This document shows, in pieces, positions 26,661-35,199 of a stretch of 64,000 nucleotides of DNA (within the stretch, counting starts at the first letter, position 1; each line of letters begins with the position of its first letter). The notes beneath the pieces were generated by a model. It was not told the origin of the DNA, did no database searches, and saw only the letters and a list, made by a program, of their open reading frames with translations. Source of the stretch: Paenibacillus xylanexedens. GTDB lineage: Bacteria; Bacillota; Bacilli; Paenibacillales; Paenibacillaceae. Location: the NCBI RefSeq assembly GCF_007680605.1, contig NZ_VEIO01000002.1, positions 431,899-495,898 of the forward strand, written 5' to 3'. A program made the position numbers and the translations under genes.

Positions 26661-26786
26661 ACTTTATCGCTATCATGCAGATATAATATAGAAGAGTGTA
26701 ATTTGCAAGGGGCCAATAGATGGGTTTATTTGCGAGAAAAGCACTAAATTGAAATGTGGCGAAAGTTGTCATGAGGGGGAAATTAT

Positions 26787-28499
26787 ATGTTTAGCCGATT
26801 TAAAATCAAGAGCATCGGTCTGCGTATCAGCATCGCATTTTACCTGTTAATCCTCTGTTTAATTATTCTGAGTGTTACCATCATTGGCCGGATGAATTCA
26901 ATTGAGACCAACACAAACGATATTACAGGGAATTGGATGCCTTCGATCCAGAAGATCAACCAATTAAATTATTCAACTGAACATGTTTTGTCACTGAGTT
27001 ATCGTTACTTTGATGCTGAGGAAGCGGACAAGGCCAAACTTAACGAAGAGCGCACCAAGTATATTCGTGAAACTGCCCAGACGATTGCCATCTACGATAA
27101 ACAGGCAAAGTCTGCAGAAGAGAATGAGCACTGGACATCGTTTAAGAGCAAATGGGAAGACTATCTTAAAATTAATGCACAAGCCATTCGAATCAGTGAT
27201 GAAGGACAGACTGAGCTTGCCAAAGAGGTTGCTGGCAAAGGGGCAGATTCGTTTGATTTGATGCAGGTCGATCTGGATTATCTCGTCAATTACAACCAGC
27301 AACAATCAGATCTATCGGCATCCCAAACCATTCGATCTGTGCAAGACGGCAGATTGTCCGTTATTATAGGCGTGCTTGCAATGATTATCATAACTGCCAT
27401 TTTTGTTCCGATCATCCGTACTCAGGTGGTCAAACCGCTACTTCGTGTTATCAGTGCTGTTAAATTGATCGCGGAAGGTCAATTGAACGTGCAGGACATC
27501 CATACTAAACATGAAGATGAAGTGGGTGCCCTGGCGAAAGCAGTCAATGAGATGAAAGGTAACCTGACCTCGATGGTGCTTAATGTAAGGCGTGTAGCTG
27601 AATCGGTAAATCGTCAGAGTAGCGAATTGGCCATTGCTTCGGAAGAAGTGAAGATCGGCAGTCAGCAAATTGCGATCACAATGGAGGAATCGGCTAAGGC
27701 GGCGGAGAGTCAGGCTCAAACCGCTGTGGAGTCGGCTCGCACGGTGGAAGATTTGAATAATCATATTCAGCAACATGCGGAACAGGGAAATCAGCTTCGT
27801 ATGATGTCCAATCAAGTGTTGGAGCAGGGACAGAGCGGCCGCAAATCCATGGAAGAATCCGTACAACAGATGCAACAGATTGCCAGCTCGGTATCGTCCT
27901 CGATGAGCAAGATGGAGCAGCTAAACCGTAAAAATGAAGACATTTCCAAGCTGGTTTTGGTGATTCACGACATTGCTCGCCAAACCAACTTACTCGCGTT
28001 GAATGCATCGATTGAAGCTGCACGGGCTGGAGAGAGTGGACGCGGTTTTGCTGTTGTAGCATCGGAGGTCCGGAAATTGTCAGAAGCAGTCCAAGCTTCC
28101 GTTGAAGAAATTACGACCATCACTCAGGATATCCAGCAAGATTCACAGGGTGTAGTGAACGAGCTACGTGTTGGCGTTCAAGAAACGGAATTAGGGCAGG
28201 AGCGTATGCTTACGTCAGGTAAGTTGTTCAGAACCATCAACACATCCGTAGAAGGCATGGTAGAGGTAATTGGCACGATGTCGGAAGGACTTTCAGGTAT
28301 GGAACAGAGCAGTGGCCTGATGAATGACTTCAGTCAGCAGATTTCTGCAGTCTCTGAACAATCGGCGGCCAGTGTGGAGGAAGTCTCTGCATCGGCTGAA
28401 GAGCAAGTCGGTTCTATGGAGACCATCAGCAGTAATATCCAAACGTTGAAGGAACTGTCTGACGATCTGCTCACATCTATTGAAAAATTAAAAGTATAA
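26787..28499 (+). CDS. Methyl-accepting chemotaxis protein
   Basis: This 570-residue transmembrane chemoreceptor has TM1 at about residues 12-33, an extracellular helical (four-helix-bundle-like) sensor at 34-188, TM2 at about 189-210, a HAMP domain at about 211-264, and a long cytoplasmic coiled coil. The conserved hairpin that contacts CheA/CheW is at about 399-430 ([17 protein letters not shown]). The ligand cannot be told from sequence. It is monocistronic, ending before a terminator. Confidence 0.95.
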   Translation: MFSRFKIKSIGLRISIAFYLLILCLIILSVTIIGRMNSIETNTNDITGNWMPSIQKINQLNYSTEHVLSLSYRYFDAEEADKAKLNEERTKYIRETAQTIAIYDKQAKSAEENEHWTSFKSKWEDYLKINAQAIRISDEGQTELAKEVAGKGADSFDLMQVDLDYLVNYNQQQSDLSASQTIRSVQDGRLSVIIGVLAMIIITAIFVPIIRTQVVKPLLRVISAVKLIAEGQLNVQDIHTKHEDEVGALAKAVNEMKGNLTSMVLNVRRVAESVNRQSSELAIASEEVKIGSQQIAITMEESAKAAESQAQTAVESARTVEDLNNHIQQHAEQGNQLRMMSNQVLEQGQSGRKSMEESVQQMQQIASSVSSSMSKMEQLNRKNEDISKLVLVIHDIARQTNLLALNASIEAARAGESGRGFAVVASEVRKLSEAVQASVEEITTITQDIQQDSQGVVNELRVGVQETELGQERMLTSGKLFRTINTSVEGMVEVIGTMSEGLSGMEQSSGLMNDFSQQISAVSEQSAASVEEVSASAEEQVGSMETISSNIQTLKELSDDLLTSIEKLKV

Positions 28500-28601
28500 G
28501 TCGTTCTTTATAATAGTAGAAACAGGGTAAAACGATTGTTTGAACAGGTGGGTTTGTGGTTGAATTTTAAGTTTAAGATCAGGTCCTAAAATTAAAGTTG
28601 A

Positions 28602-28636
28602 AAGGGATATCCAGCAATGGGATCCCTTATTTTTTT
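28602..28636 (+). terminator. Terminator after the chemoreceptor gene
   Basis: AAGGGAT (28602-28608) pairs with ATCCCTT (28622-28628), followed by ATTTTTTT. Confidence 0.78.
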
Positions 28637-28677
28637 GAATTAAACTTGAAAAGTATAACCAAGAAACGAGGGTGATT

Positions 28678-29628
28678 ATGATGGCAGCTACATATATATA
28701 CATCTTTGCATGTCATGAAAATGAACGTGAGTTATGCCATCTTGAATTGAGTACATTGCTTAGGCCGGATTCAGAAATGCGCATTGCCAATAGTTCTTAT
28801 ATTAGGTCTGAGCGATGTATCCCGCCGGGAAGAAGTCCATTTATTCATGGACGGCTGAATGTATTGGGTGAAGGAAACTCCATTACGGAGCTACTCCCTA
28901 TAGCTGGAAACATTCGTTTACGGCAGGATGAGACATTTAAGGTCGTTTGTCTGAAGGCAGGAGATGCTCCACCTGACTATGCTCAGGCACGGAAGATTGA
29001 AAAAGAAATCGGGATGTGCATCCATGGAAAGGCTCAGATGAAGCAACCTAAAGTGACTTTCGGACTAATCAAAATAGGTCTAAAATGGATCTTGGGTCAG
29101 TGGACAGAAGCGGAGAAATCGTGGCATATCCATCAGCAGAAGCCGCAAAACTACTCGACAGGCTTCGGTGTCACCTTAGCAAGGGCGCTGGTAAACGTTG
29201 CTGTTCCAGAGGCAGAAAATCATCGTTTGCTGGATCCATGCTGTGGAATGGGAACGGTTGTCATTGAAGCTTTATCCATGGGAATTGATACCGTAGGCAA
29301 TGATCTTAATGCACTTGCTGTGCGCGGAGCAAAAGTTAATCTACCTCATTTCGGGTATGATGCCAATCGAATTACTTTGGGAGACATGAGGGATCTGGAA
29401 GGTGAGTATGATTCGGCAATTTTCGACATGCCTTATAATCTTTGTTCGGTTCTTCCCGATCAAGAACAGCGAGAGATGATCCAGAAATTGCGCAAGTTAT
29501 GCAAACGAGCTGTCGTCGTTTCCACAGAGTGGGTACAGGCTCACTTGCTGGAATCAGGATGGACGATAGAAAAGTACATAACGGTGCGTAAAGGCACGTT
29601 TGTACGTCATGTCTGGGTGTGTATGTGA
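28678..29628 (+). CDS. TRM11/RlmKL-like RNA methyltransferase
   Basis: This 316-residue protein is a SAM-dependent methyltransferase of the UPF0020/Trm-G10 type. The SAM-binding motif is D186-P-C-C-G-M-G192, and the catalytic N-P-P-Y-like motif is D-M-P-Y-N at about 250-254. The N-terminal about 120 residues are a THUMP-like or related RNA-binding region, though no clear THUMP motif is seen. ATG at 28678 or 28681 fits GAGGG at 28668-28672; the GTG at 28672 overlaps that site. The target is probably a tRNA or rRNA guanosine. A terminator follows. Confidence 0.85.
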   Translation: MMAATYIYIFACHENERELCHLELSTLLRPDSEMRIANSSYIRSERCIPPGRSPFIHGRLNVLGEGNSITELLPIAGNIRLRQDETFKVVCLKAGDAPPDYAQARKIEKEIGMCIHGKAQMKQPKVTFGLIKIGLKWILGQWTEAEKSWHIHQQKPQNYSTGFGVTLARALVNVAVPEAENHRLLDPCCGMGTVVIEALSMGIDTVGNDLNALAVRGAKVNLPHFGYDANRITLGDMRDLEGEYDSAIFDMPYNLCSVLPDQEQREMIQKLRKLCKRAVVVSTEWVQAHLLESGWTIEKYITVRKGTFVRHVWVCM

Positions 29629-29670
29629 TGATCTGGATGTGCATGTAATTATACGTTAGAGTGCATAATA

Positions 29671-29717
29671 AACACTCCACGAAGGAAGAGAGAAAGAATC
29701 CTTCGTGGAGTGTTTTG
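29671..29717. terminator. Terminator between convergent genes
   Basis: A perfect 15-bp stem (29672-29686 and 29699-29713) is followed by TTTTGTCG on the plus strand and an AT-rich tail on the minus strand. It can serve both the methyltransferase gene and the dehydrogenase gene. Confidence 0.85.
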
Positions 29718-29785
29718 TCGTTCCAAATTGATCCATAGTGAATGAGCATCACGTTAAACAAGTTGCATGGGAACGGGTGTTTGTG

Positions 29786-30742
29786 TTAATATTTATGACT
29801 ATAATCGACAAGGTTGAGCGGAAGAGTTTTACCTGCAACGTAGGCTTCCAGATTTTTGATGAAAATATCGAGAGCGCGATGCGTATATTGTTCTGTACTT
29901 CCTGCAATGTGAGGTGTAATTAACACATTTTCCATCCCCCATAACGGGTGGCTTGATGGAAGGGGTTCCTCTTCGAACACGTCCAGAGCAGCGAAGGCAA
30001 TTTTGCCGCTTTGCAGGGCAGCCAGCAACGCTTCTGTGTTTACACTGGGGCCGCGACCTACATTGACAAAACACGCATCATTCTTGAAATGGTTAAAGGT
30101 ATTCTGATCGTAAATATGCCGGGTTTCATCGGTCAATGGCAGAATGTTAATTACATAGTCACCTTGGCTGAGAGCTTCATGCAGTCCGGACATATCATAC
30201 ATACGGTCAACATGGGGCACGTCTTTTCCTGAGCGTCGTACTCCAATTGTGCGCATCCCCAGAGCTTGTAATACACGGGCTGTTTCGGTACCAATCTCGC
30301 CGACTCCGACAATAACAGCTGTCTTACCATGTAACTCAGGCAGTGCTTTTCCAGGATTCTTCCATTCAGCCTGTTGCTGATACAGCATAGCTTGTCTTAA
30401 CCAGCGACTGTGGGATAACATCATACCCAAAATGATTTCTGTAATAGGAATGGCATGAACGCCGTTGGCGCTGGTCACCTGAATATTATTTTGTTGTAGC
30501 TCGGCGAATGGGAGATTATCTACACCGGCTGACCAGACCTGAATCCATTTCAAAGGGCTGTCCTTATGCAGAGCGTGTTCAGTTACAAGAGGAGACCAGC
30601 CCAGTATAATTTCGGCTTCTTTTAATTCGCTCGGATCCAGATCCTTGGCTTTACCCACTTTGATCGTGTATCCTGGCGCAGCCTTCTGGATCTGTTGCTG
30701 TTGTTCTTCGGACAGAGATGGAAAACATACGATTTTACCCAT
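29786..30742 (-). CDS. D-2-hydroxyacid dehydrogenase family protein
   Basis: This 318-residue NAD(P)-dependent enzyme belongs to the D-isomer-specific 2-hydroxyacid dehydrogenase family. The Rossmann motif is G-V-G-E-I-G-T-E-T-A, the catalytic Arg lies in N-V-G-R-G-P, the Glu in D-V-F-E-E-E-P-L and the His in T-P-H-I-A-G. The frame is open to 30868, but ATG at 30742 follows CAGGAGG by 10 bases and removes a 42-residue N-terminus unlike the family. The acid it reduces or oxidises is not known. Confidence 0.9.
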   Translation of the reverse strand: MGKIVCFPSLSEEQQQQIQKAAPGYTIKVGKAKDLDPSELKEAEIILGWSPLVTEHALHKDSPLKWIQVWSAGVDNLPFAELQQNNIQVTSANGVHAIPITEIILGMMLSHSRWLRQAMLYQQQAEWKNPGKALPELHGKTAVIVGVGEIGTETARVLQALGMRTIGVRRSGKDVPHVDRMYDMSGLHEALSQGDYVINILPLTDETRHIYDQNTFNHFKNDACFVNVGRGPSVNTEALLAALQSGKIAFAALDVFEEEPLPSSHPLWGMENVLITPHIAGSTEQYTHRALDIFIKNLEAYVAGKTLPLNLVDYSHKY

Positions 30743-30884
30743 AATGTGTGTGCCTCCTGAGATCGATGAATTAGTCTTGTCAAGTGTATCAGATTCAGTG
30801 TATCCTGTGCATGAAAATGGAAAATTCAGGAACGAAGTCTGATATGCAAAATCTATATTGTGTGTCACTCTATATTTACCCAGC

Positions 30885-30914
30885 TTGAAATGATATGCAT
30901 AGTTATGGAATAAT
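30885..30914 (+). promoter_or_regulatory. Putative promoter of thpR
   Basis: TTGAAA at 30885-30890 and AATAAT at 30909-30914 are separated by 18 bases. The gene starts 27 bases after the -10 box. Confidence 0.5.
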
Positions 30915-30941
30915 AGAGCGAACTTTAGAGAGGTGTATGCA

Positions 30942-31544
30942 ATGAATGCCCCAAAACTTCAAGAACATGCATCCAGACGGGAACGTCTGTTTATTGCTGT
31001 GCGTCTGCCTGAATCTGTTCAGCAGTTTCTTCATATGCAGGCCAAGTTAATACGGAACAAGCTTGATTTTCGTAAGTGGACAGACCAAAGAGATTATCAT
31101 ATTACCTTGCAATTCCTGGGGGATACGTTGATGAGTGATGTCGGTCATATTCGGGCAGCTTTGCACAACGTAGCCGCTGATTTTCATACATTTGACCTAC
31201 AGCTATCGGAATGGGGAACGTTTGGTTTGGAGAAAACACCGAAAGTTCTCTGGAGAGGTGTTAACGGAGATGTAGAGCGATTACATCAGTTACAGCAAAA
31301 AATTGTAAAGTCCACAAAAAGTTTGGGTTTTGAAGCCGAGTTAAGACCTTATCGTCCACATGTTACTGTAGCCAGAAAATATCTTGGATCGCTTCCTGGT
31401 ATAGATCATGATGGAGTTTTCGAAATCGTTACAGAACATGCTTCTCATGGAAATTCATGGTCAGTAGACGGTTTTGTACTTTATGTGACAAGGCTTGGAC
31501 AAACGCCAATGTATGAGACAGTGGATGCGTTTTCATTTTCCTGA
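30942..31544 (+). CDS. thpR: RNA 2',3'-cyclic phosphodiesterase (LigT family)
   Basis: This 200-residue protein is a 2H phosphodiesterase that opens 2',3'-cyclic phosphates at RNA ends. The two H-x-T/S-x motifs are H53-I-T-L and H140-V-T-V. The F-I-A-V-R-L-P-type start is normal for the family. ATG at 30942 is chosen because AGAGAGG lies 8 bases upstream; the GTG at 30933 overlaps that site. Monocistronic, followed by a promoter for the next gene. Confidence 0.9.
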   Translation: MNAPKLQEHASRRERLFIAVRLPESVQQFLHMQAKLIRNKLDFRKWTDQRDYHITLQFLGDTLMSDVGHIRAALHNVAADFHTFDLQLSEWGTFGLEKTPKVLWRGVNGDVERLHQLQQKIVKSTKSLGFEAELRPYRPHVTVARKYLGSLPGIDHDGVFEIVTEHASHGNSWSVDGFVLYVTRLGQTPMYETVDAFSFS

Positions 31545-31571
31545 AAAACTTTTTAATGCCATAAACTCACA

Positions 31572-31600
31572 TTGACATTGTGTTTATCCCTATGTAATAT
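31572..31600 (+). promoter_or_regulatory. Near-consensus sigma-A promoter of the SleB/CwlJ-like gene
   Basis: TTGACA (31572-31577), 17 bases, TAATAT (31595-31600). ATAAAC at 31561 and GTTTAT at 31582 flank the -35 box as a possible dyad. The box quality suggests vegetative transcription. Confidence 0.75.
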
Positions 31601-31674
31601 TAGCCATCGTTATTCAAATTCTTTTTTTTGGGTTACTAAGATTAGGGAATTGTTTCGATAGGAGGAATCTTCGA

Positions 31675-32532
31675 ATGGAAATTATAAGCAAGAATCGTTG
31701 GGTAGCACCGATGTTATCAGTGCTGCTTGTATGTATAGTGGGGGTAAATGTCGTTCAGGCGACGGGGAAATGGAATGAAGCGAGTGATAGTAAACAGATG
31801 ACGGAGCTTGCGTCTTCGGCGCATAACAACCCATCATTTCCGCAAGAACAGAGGCGAATGATGGAAGATGGGACAAGTCTATCTTCTGACACGTCTGGAC
31901 AATCCGTAACATGGACGAATGCTTTGCCAGCAAAAAACTGGCTTTTGACTGCTCAGGAAGAGCGCGAGCAACAGGAAGCTGCGGCTAAACAAAAAGCCCA
32001 AGCTATCGCTACGGCCAAAGCCAAAAAAGAAGCTGCTCTGAAATTGGCTAAAATGGAACATGCCAAAGCGGCGGCTGCGATGTCAACTCCCCCCCAACAA
32101 CTTTACTTTACGCGGACCAAACTTTTGAATCAGGATGATGCGAAACTCGCAACCTGGTCTTACAGTGTGTCCGATAAAGAGCTGCATCTGCTACAAAAAA
32201 TTGTCATGGCAGAAGCGGAAGGCGAACCGTACAAAGGCAAAGTGGCAGTTGCCAACGTTGTCTTAAACCGGCTGCGGTCAGCCAATTTTCCCGATACCAT
32301 TTACAAGGTCATCCATCAAAAATCACAGTTCAGCCCTGTGGCGAATGGACGACTAAAACGGGTAACCCCGAATGAAGATAGCATCAAAGCTGTAAATGCT
32401 GCACTTAACGGCCAGAAGGAAGTGTCAGATGATACGTATTATTTTTTATCTTTGACGCTTGCTGATGATCTGACAGTGGCTCGTACGAAGAAAGAAGTAA
32501 AAACGATTGGGCATCATACTTTTTACAAGTAA
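31675..32532 (+). CDS. Cell wall hydrolase, SleB/CwlJ family (Hydrolase_2)
   Basis: This 285-residue secreted or membrane-anchored protein has a signal peptide (about residues 1-30), a Ser/Gln-rich stretch, an Ala/Lys/Glu-rich coiled coil (about 98-135) and a C-terminal SleB/CwlJ catalytic domain (about 165-285). The domain starts with L-L-Q-K-I-V-M-A-E-A-E-G-E, where the Glu is the probable catalytic residue, and has A-N-V-V-L-N-R and Q-F-S-P-V motifs. Relatives degrade spore cortex or vegetative peptidoglycan. The good sigma-A promoter and the coiled coil fit a vegetative wall-remodelling role. Confidence 0.88.
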   Translation: MEIISKNRWVAPMLSVLLVCIVGVNVVQATGKWNEASDSKQMTELASSAHNNPSFPQEQRRMMEDGTSLSSDTSGQSVTWTNALPAKNWLLTAQEEREQQEAAAKQKAQAIATAKAKKEAALKLAKMEHAKAAAAMSTPPQQLYFTRTKLLNQDDAKLATWSYSVSDKELHLLQKIVMAEAEGEPYKGKVAVANVVLNRLRSANFPDTIYKVIHQKSQFSPVANGRLKRVTPNEDSIKAVNAALNGQKEVSDDTYYFLSLTLADDLTVARTKKEVKTIGHHTFYK

Positions 32533-32696
32533 AGTACCTAAAAATTCTGCAAACAGGCAGGGTAGTTAACAATGTGAGTGTCACATCAGCCCTGAATCTT
32601 GTAAAGTTGCAGTTTTATTTCGTCATTTTTGTAAGTATCTTTGATTGTAATTTACCCATTTTTTTGGTAGATCATACGATGAAATGCAATAGAAAT

Positions 32697-32745
32697 AAAA
32701 AAGGTTCCCCTTCATTCTCTGAAGGGGAACCTTTTTGCTTTTTCG
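32697..32745. terminator. Bidirectional terminator between convergent genes
   Basis: A perfect 13-bp stem (32701-32713 and 32721-32733, loop ATTCTCT) with T-runs on both strands separates the hydrolase gene and the glycosyltransferase gene. Confidence 0.92.
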
Positions 32746-32820
32746 TATTCGTTTAAGCACTTGATTGATTGTGTATTGATTATTGCGTCCTCAGGCCGAT
32801 GCTAAGGCCCCTTAGAGAGG

Positions 32821-34038
32821 TTATAAAGGGAGTCTGGTACCAGACAAAGGTCTGTTTGTAATGCCTGCTGAGAAACGCTCTAGAGACGTAGTTGTAACCT
32901 CTGTTGTTGCAGGGAAGAGTAAATCGTGAACAGCTTGAGCACAACGGGTTGGATCATAAGCTGGTGAATGTCCTGTTATATACCTTTTGTTCTTCTTAGG
33001 CAGACTACCTTGCTTATGCTGATTTTCAGACAACTCCCGGAATCGATTTGTTATGACATCCTTAGAGTGAATGACCTCTCCATATCCAGCTTGTACAAAA
33101 TATTCGCAGTTCTCCTCTTCCTGTCCTGGCAGTGGAGGGATAAAGAGCATCGGAAGGCCTTTAGCCATCGCTTCCGTACATGTCATGCCTCCTGGCTTGG
33201 TGATCAGGACGTCCGAAACATCCATGAGTCTGCTGACCTCCTTCGTGTATCCCAGAATACGGATGTTGGGATGCTGGAAGCAAGGGATTTCTTTCATTTT
33301 ATCAATCATCTTCTGGTTGCTTCCCAGGCAGAAGATTAATTGAACCCGGTCTGCCCAGGATGCGAGAGTTTTCATATGTTCCTCGTCAAAAGAAAGCCCC
33401 CAACCGCCCCCCATAAGCAACGCTGTTGGCATATTCTGCAGTCCCATCTCTTCTCTGAGCTTGACCCTATCCCCAGACTCCCAAAAATCAGGGTGTACAG
33501 GAATGCCTGTAATCTGGATCTGTGAGGAAGGGACCCCTCGAATCTCTAGCAAGGCTTTAACTTGAGGAGTAGAAACCAGATATTTGTTTACCTCCGGGTT
33601 GATCCATGTTCCATGCACGTCATAATCCGTGATCAACGTATAAAGCGGAATATTCAGTCCTTGACGTTTAAGTCTGGAAATAACCGCATTAGGAAACGGA
33701 TGGGTACAGATTACAATATCCGGCTTCAACTGGGATACGACCTGCGCCGTCTGGGTATAGAAGATACGGTGCAACGCCAGTTTGGTTAAGCCGTTTAAAG
33801 ATTTGTTGTACTGTGTGCGGTACAACAGGCTGACAAGTTTGGGTTGAACCGATAGTGTCTTTCGATATGCAGAAAAGATCAGTGGAGCGACGGTCGGATT
33901 CAAAAATTTCCCTAGTTCGATAACGCGACTGTGAACATGAGGACTTACTTTTTTGATGCCATGAGCCAGAGCATGAGCCGCCTGTGTATGACCAGTACCG
34001 AATCCTTCTGATAATAAGAGCACTCTTGGTTTTCGCAT
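32821..34038 (-). CDS. MGDG synthase-family glycosyltransferase
   Basis: This 405-residue protein is a GT28-type glycosyltransferase of the MGDG-synthase/UgtP family, which moves glucose or galactose from a UDP-sugar to diacylglycerol or makes lipid precursors for lipoteichoic acid. The N-terminal L-S-E-G-F-G-T-G-H-T-Q-A-A is the lipid-acceptor motif, and the C-terminal part has K-P-G-G-M-T and the P-G-Q-E-E-E-N motif. The second ATG at 34038 is used because AAAGGTGA precedes it; the first at 34056 has no ribosome binding site. Confidence 0.87.
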   Translation of the reverse strand: MRKPRVLLLSEGFGTGHTQAAHALAHGIKKVSPHVHSRVIELGKFLNPTVAPLIFSAYRKTLSVQPKLVSLLYRTQYNKSLNGLTKLALHRIFYTQTAQVVSQLKPDIVICTHPFPNAVISRLKRQGLNIPLYTLITDYDVHGTWINPEVNKYLVSTPQVKALLEIRGVPSSQIQITGIPVHPDFWESGDRVKLREEMGLQNMPTALLMGGGWGLSFDEEHMKTLASWADRVQLIFCLGSNQKMIDKMKEIPCFQHPNIRILGYTKEVSRLMDVSDVLITKPGGMTCTEAMAKGLPMLFIPPLPGQEEENCEYFVQAGYGEVIHSKDVITNRFRELSENQHKQGSLPKKNKRYITGHSPAYDPTRCAQAVHDLLFPATTEVTTTSLERFSAGITNRPLSGTRLPL

Positions 34039-34325
34039 GAGTTCACCTTTATTCATAAGTTTGAGTTAAAATTAATATTTGAATGAGAACAGTTTCGTAC
34101 GTTTTAAGTAAGGACAGTTATGCTAGGTTTGTTACTTAATGAATATACAGCAAAACAAGGAATCATGTTTCATCCAAAAATATTTACACCGTATAACCTG
34201 ATTTGAGACAGCAAACTTCAGTTATATGCGGATTGTTTGAGTCATCTTACACTATAGACGACGGCGCTGACAGTTTCCACTGCATTTCGGTTAAAAAATA
34301 TTAATACATTTTTTTATTGTTAGGC

Positions 34326-34354
34326 TTGCAATCTTATTTTCAAGGTGATATTGT
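34326..34354 (+). promoter_or_regulatory. Promoter of the tetR-like gene
   Basis: TTGCAA (34326-34331), 17 bases, TATTGT (34349-34354), with TGA before the -10 as an extended element. The operator starts 12 bases after the -10. Confidence 0.65.
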
Positions 34355-34366
34355 AGTTTTTGACCG

Positions 34367-34393
34367 AATGACCATTTTGTATTTTTGGTCATT
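34367..34393. promoter_or_regulatory. Operator 1 (tetR autoregulation)
   Basis: AATGACCA (34367-34374), 11 bases, TGGTCATT (34386-34393) is a perfect dyad placed over the predicted transcript start. The same TGACC[A/G]-N11-TGGTCA layout is found at 35083-35105 before yhgE. Confidence 0.8.
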
Positions 34394-34450
34394 TTATAGA
34401 GAGCGATGAAATCACTCGTCACAATATATATGAAGCAAGGAGGGGATAAG

Positions 34451-35041
34451 ATGGCTCCGATCGACAGGAGACAGCAGGTGATTCATGCAGCCGCCCAGTC
34501 GTTTGCCATGTTTGGATACAAAGCGACTACGATGGATCAAGTGGCCAAGATCGCCAATGTAGGCAAAGGCACGATCTACACCTTTTTCACGAATAAAGAA
34601 CAGCTGTTTGATCAGATCCTCGTGGAAGTCATACAGGAAATGAAAAATATTGCGCAGCGTGAAGTGCATCAGGAAAGTACTTTTTTTGATAACTTGTTTC
34701 GCGTGCTGGATGCGCTGTTGGAATTCCGCCGTGATCACGAGCTGCTCGTGAAACTGTCACAGGAATTGAAGGATTTCGGAACGTTGCAGGCCAAAGAAGG
34801 TCTGGAAAAAGTGGAGAAGGTTATTTCCGATTTTCTGGCCCGCGAACTGGAGAAAGCAAGAATTAGTGGAGAAATACGCGATTGCGATCCGCAAGTTGTC
34901 GCTTTTATGATGATTCGATTGTATATCGCATTGACCTCTGACTGGAGTAAACATCACGAGCCGCTTAGCAAAGAGGAAATCAAGAACTACTTTCGTCTTT
35001 TCTTAATGGAAGGCATAGCTGCGATCAGTCCGGTTGATTGA
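34451..35041 (+). CDS. TetR-family regulator
   Basis: This 196-residue protein has an N-terminal TetR helix-turn-helix (about residues 10-50, with F-G-Y-K-A-T-T-M and G-K-G-T-I-Y-T-F-F) and a helical ligand-binding C-terminus. ATG at 34451 follows AAGGAGGGG. The open frame goes back to 34406 but without a ribosome binding site. The adjacent YhgE-type gene and matching operators suggest it represses both itself and that gene; TetR proteins of this group often sense membrane-active compounds. Confidence 0.9.
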   Translation: MAPIDRRQQVIHAAAQSFAMFGYKATTMDQVAKIANVGKGTIYTFFTNKEQLFDQILVEVIQEMKNIAQREVHQESTFFDNLFRVLDALLEFRRDHELLVKLSQELKDFGTLQAKEGLEKVEKVISDFLARELEKARISGEIRDCDPQVVAFMMIRLYIALTSDWSKHHEPLSKEEIKNYFRLFLMEGIAAISPVD

Positions 35042-35047
35042 AACTCG

Positions 35048-35073
35048 CTTGTCGAAAGACAAGTTTGTTTTTT
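35048..35073 (+). terminator. Terminator after tetR
   Basis: CTTGTC (35048-35053), loop GAAA, GACAAG (35058-35063), then TTTGTTTTTTTG. Because tetR is terminated here, yhgE needs its own promoter. Confidence 0.82.
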
Positions 35074-35082
35074 GCTCTGGAC

Positions 35083-35105
35083 TGACCGTTTGAGAGAATT
35101 GGTCA
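35083..35105. promoter_or_regulatory. Operator 2 (before yhgE)
   Basis: TGACCG (35083-35088), 11 bases, TGGTCA (35100-35105). It matches operator 1 in half-site sequence and spacing. A TTGGTC at 35099 may be part of the yhgE promoter, but no clear -10 was found. Confidence 0.72.
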
Positions 35106-35199
35106 TCACGTATTTCGGTAAAAATACCAGAGTTTTTCATTCTGTTTTCATATTGGTTATTCCTGCTGTCTAGCAGAGAGATTAAGGGGAGAAAATGAC

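Larger units (their letters stand above)
34039..34450. other. Divergent promoter region upstream of tetR
   Basis: No gene is seen. The right half holds the tetR promoter and operator; the left half must hold the promoter of the minus-strand glycosyltransferase gene, but no good match was found. Confidence 0.6.

Noticed and set aside
32574-32756. 60-codon plus-strand frame after the SleB-like gene
   Set aside because: It runs through the bidirectional terminator and has no ribosome binding site.
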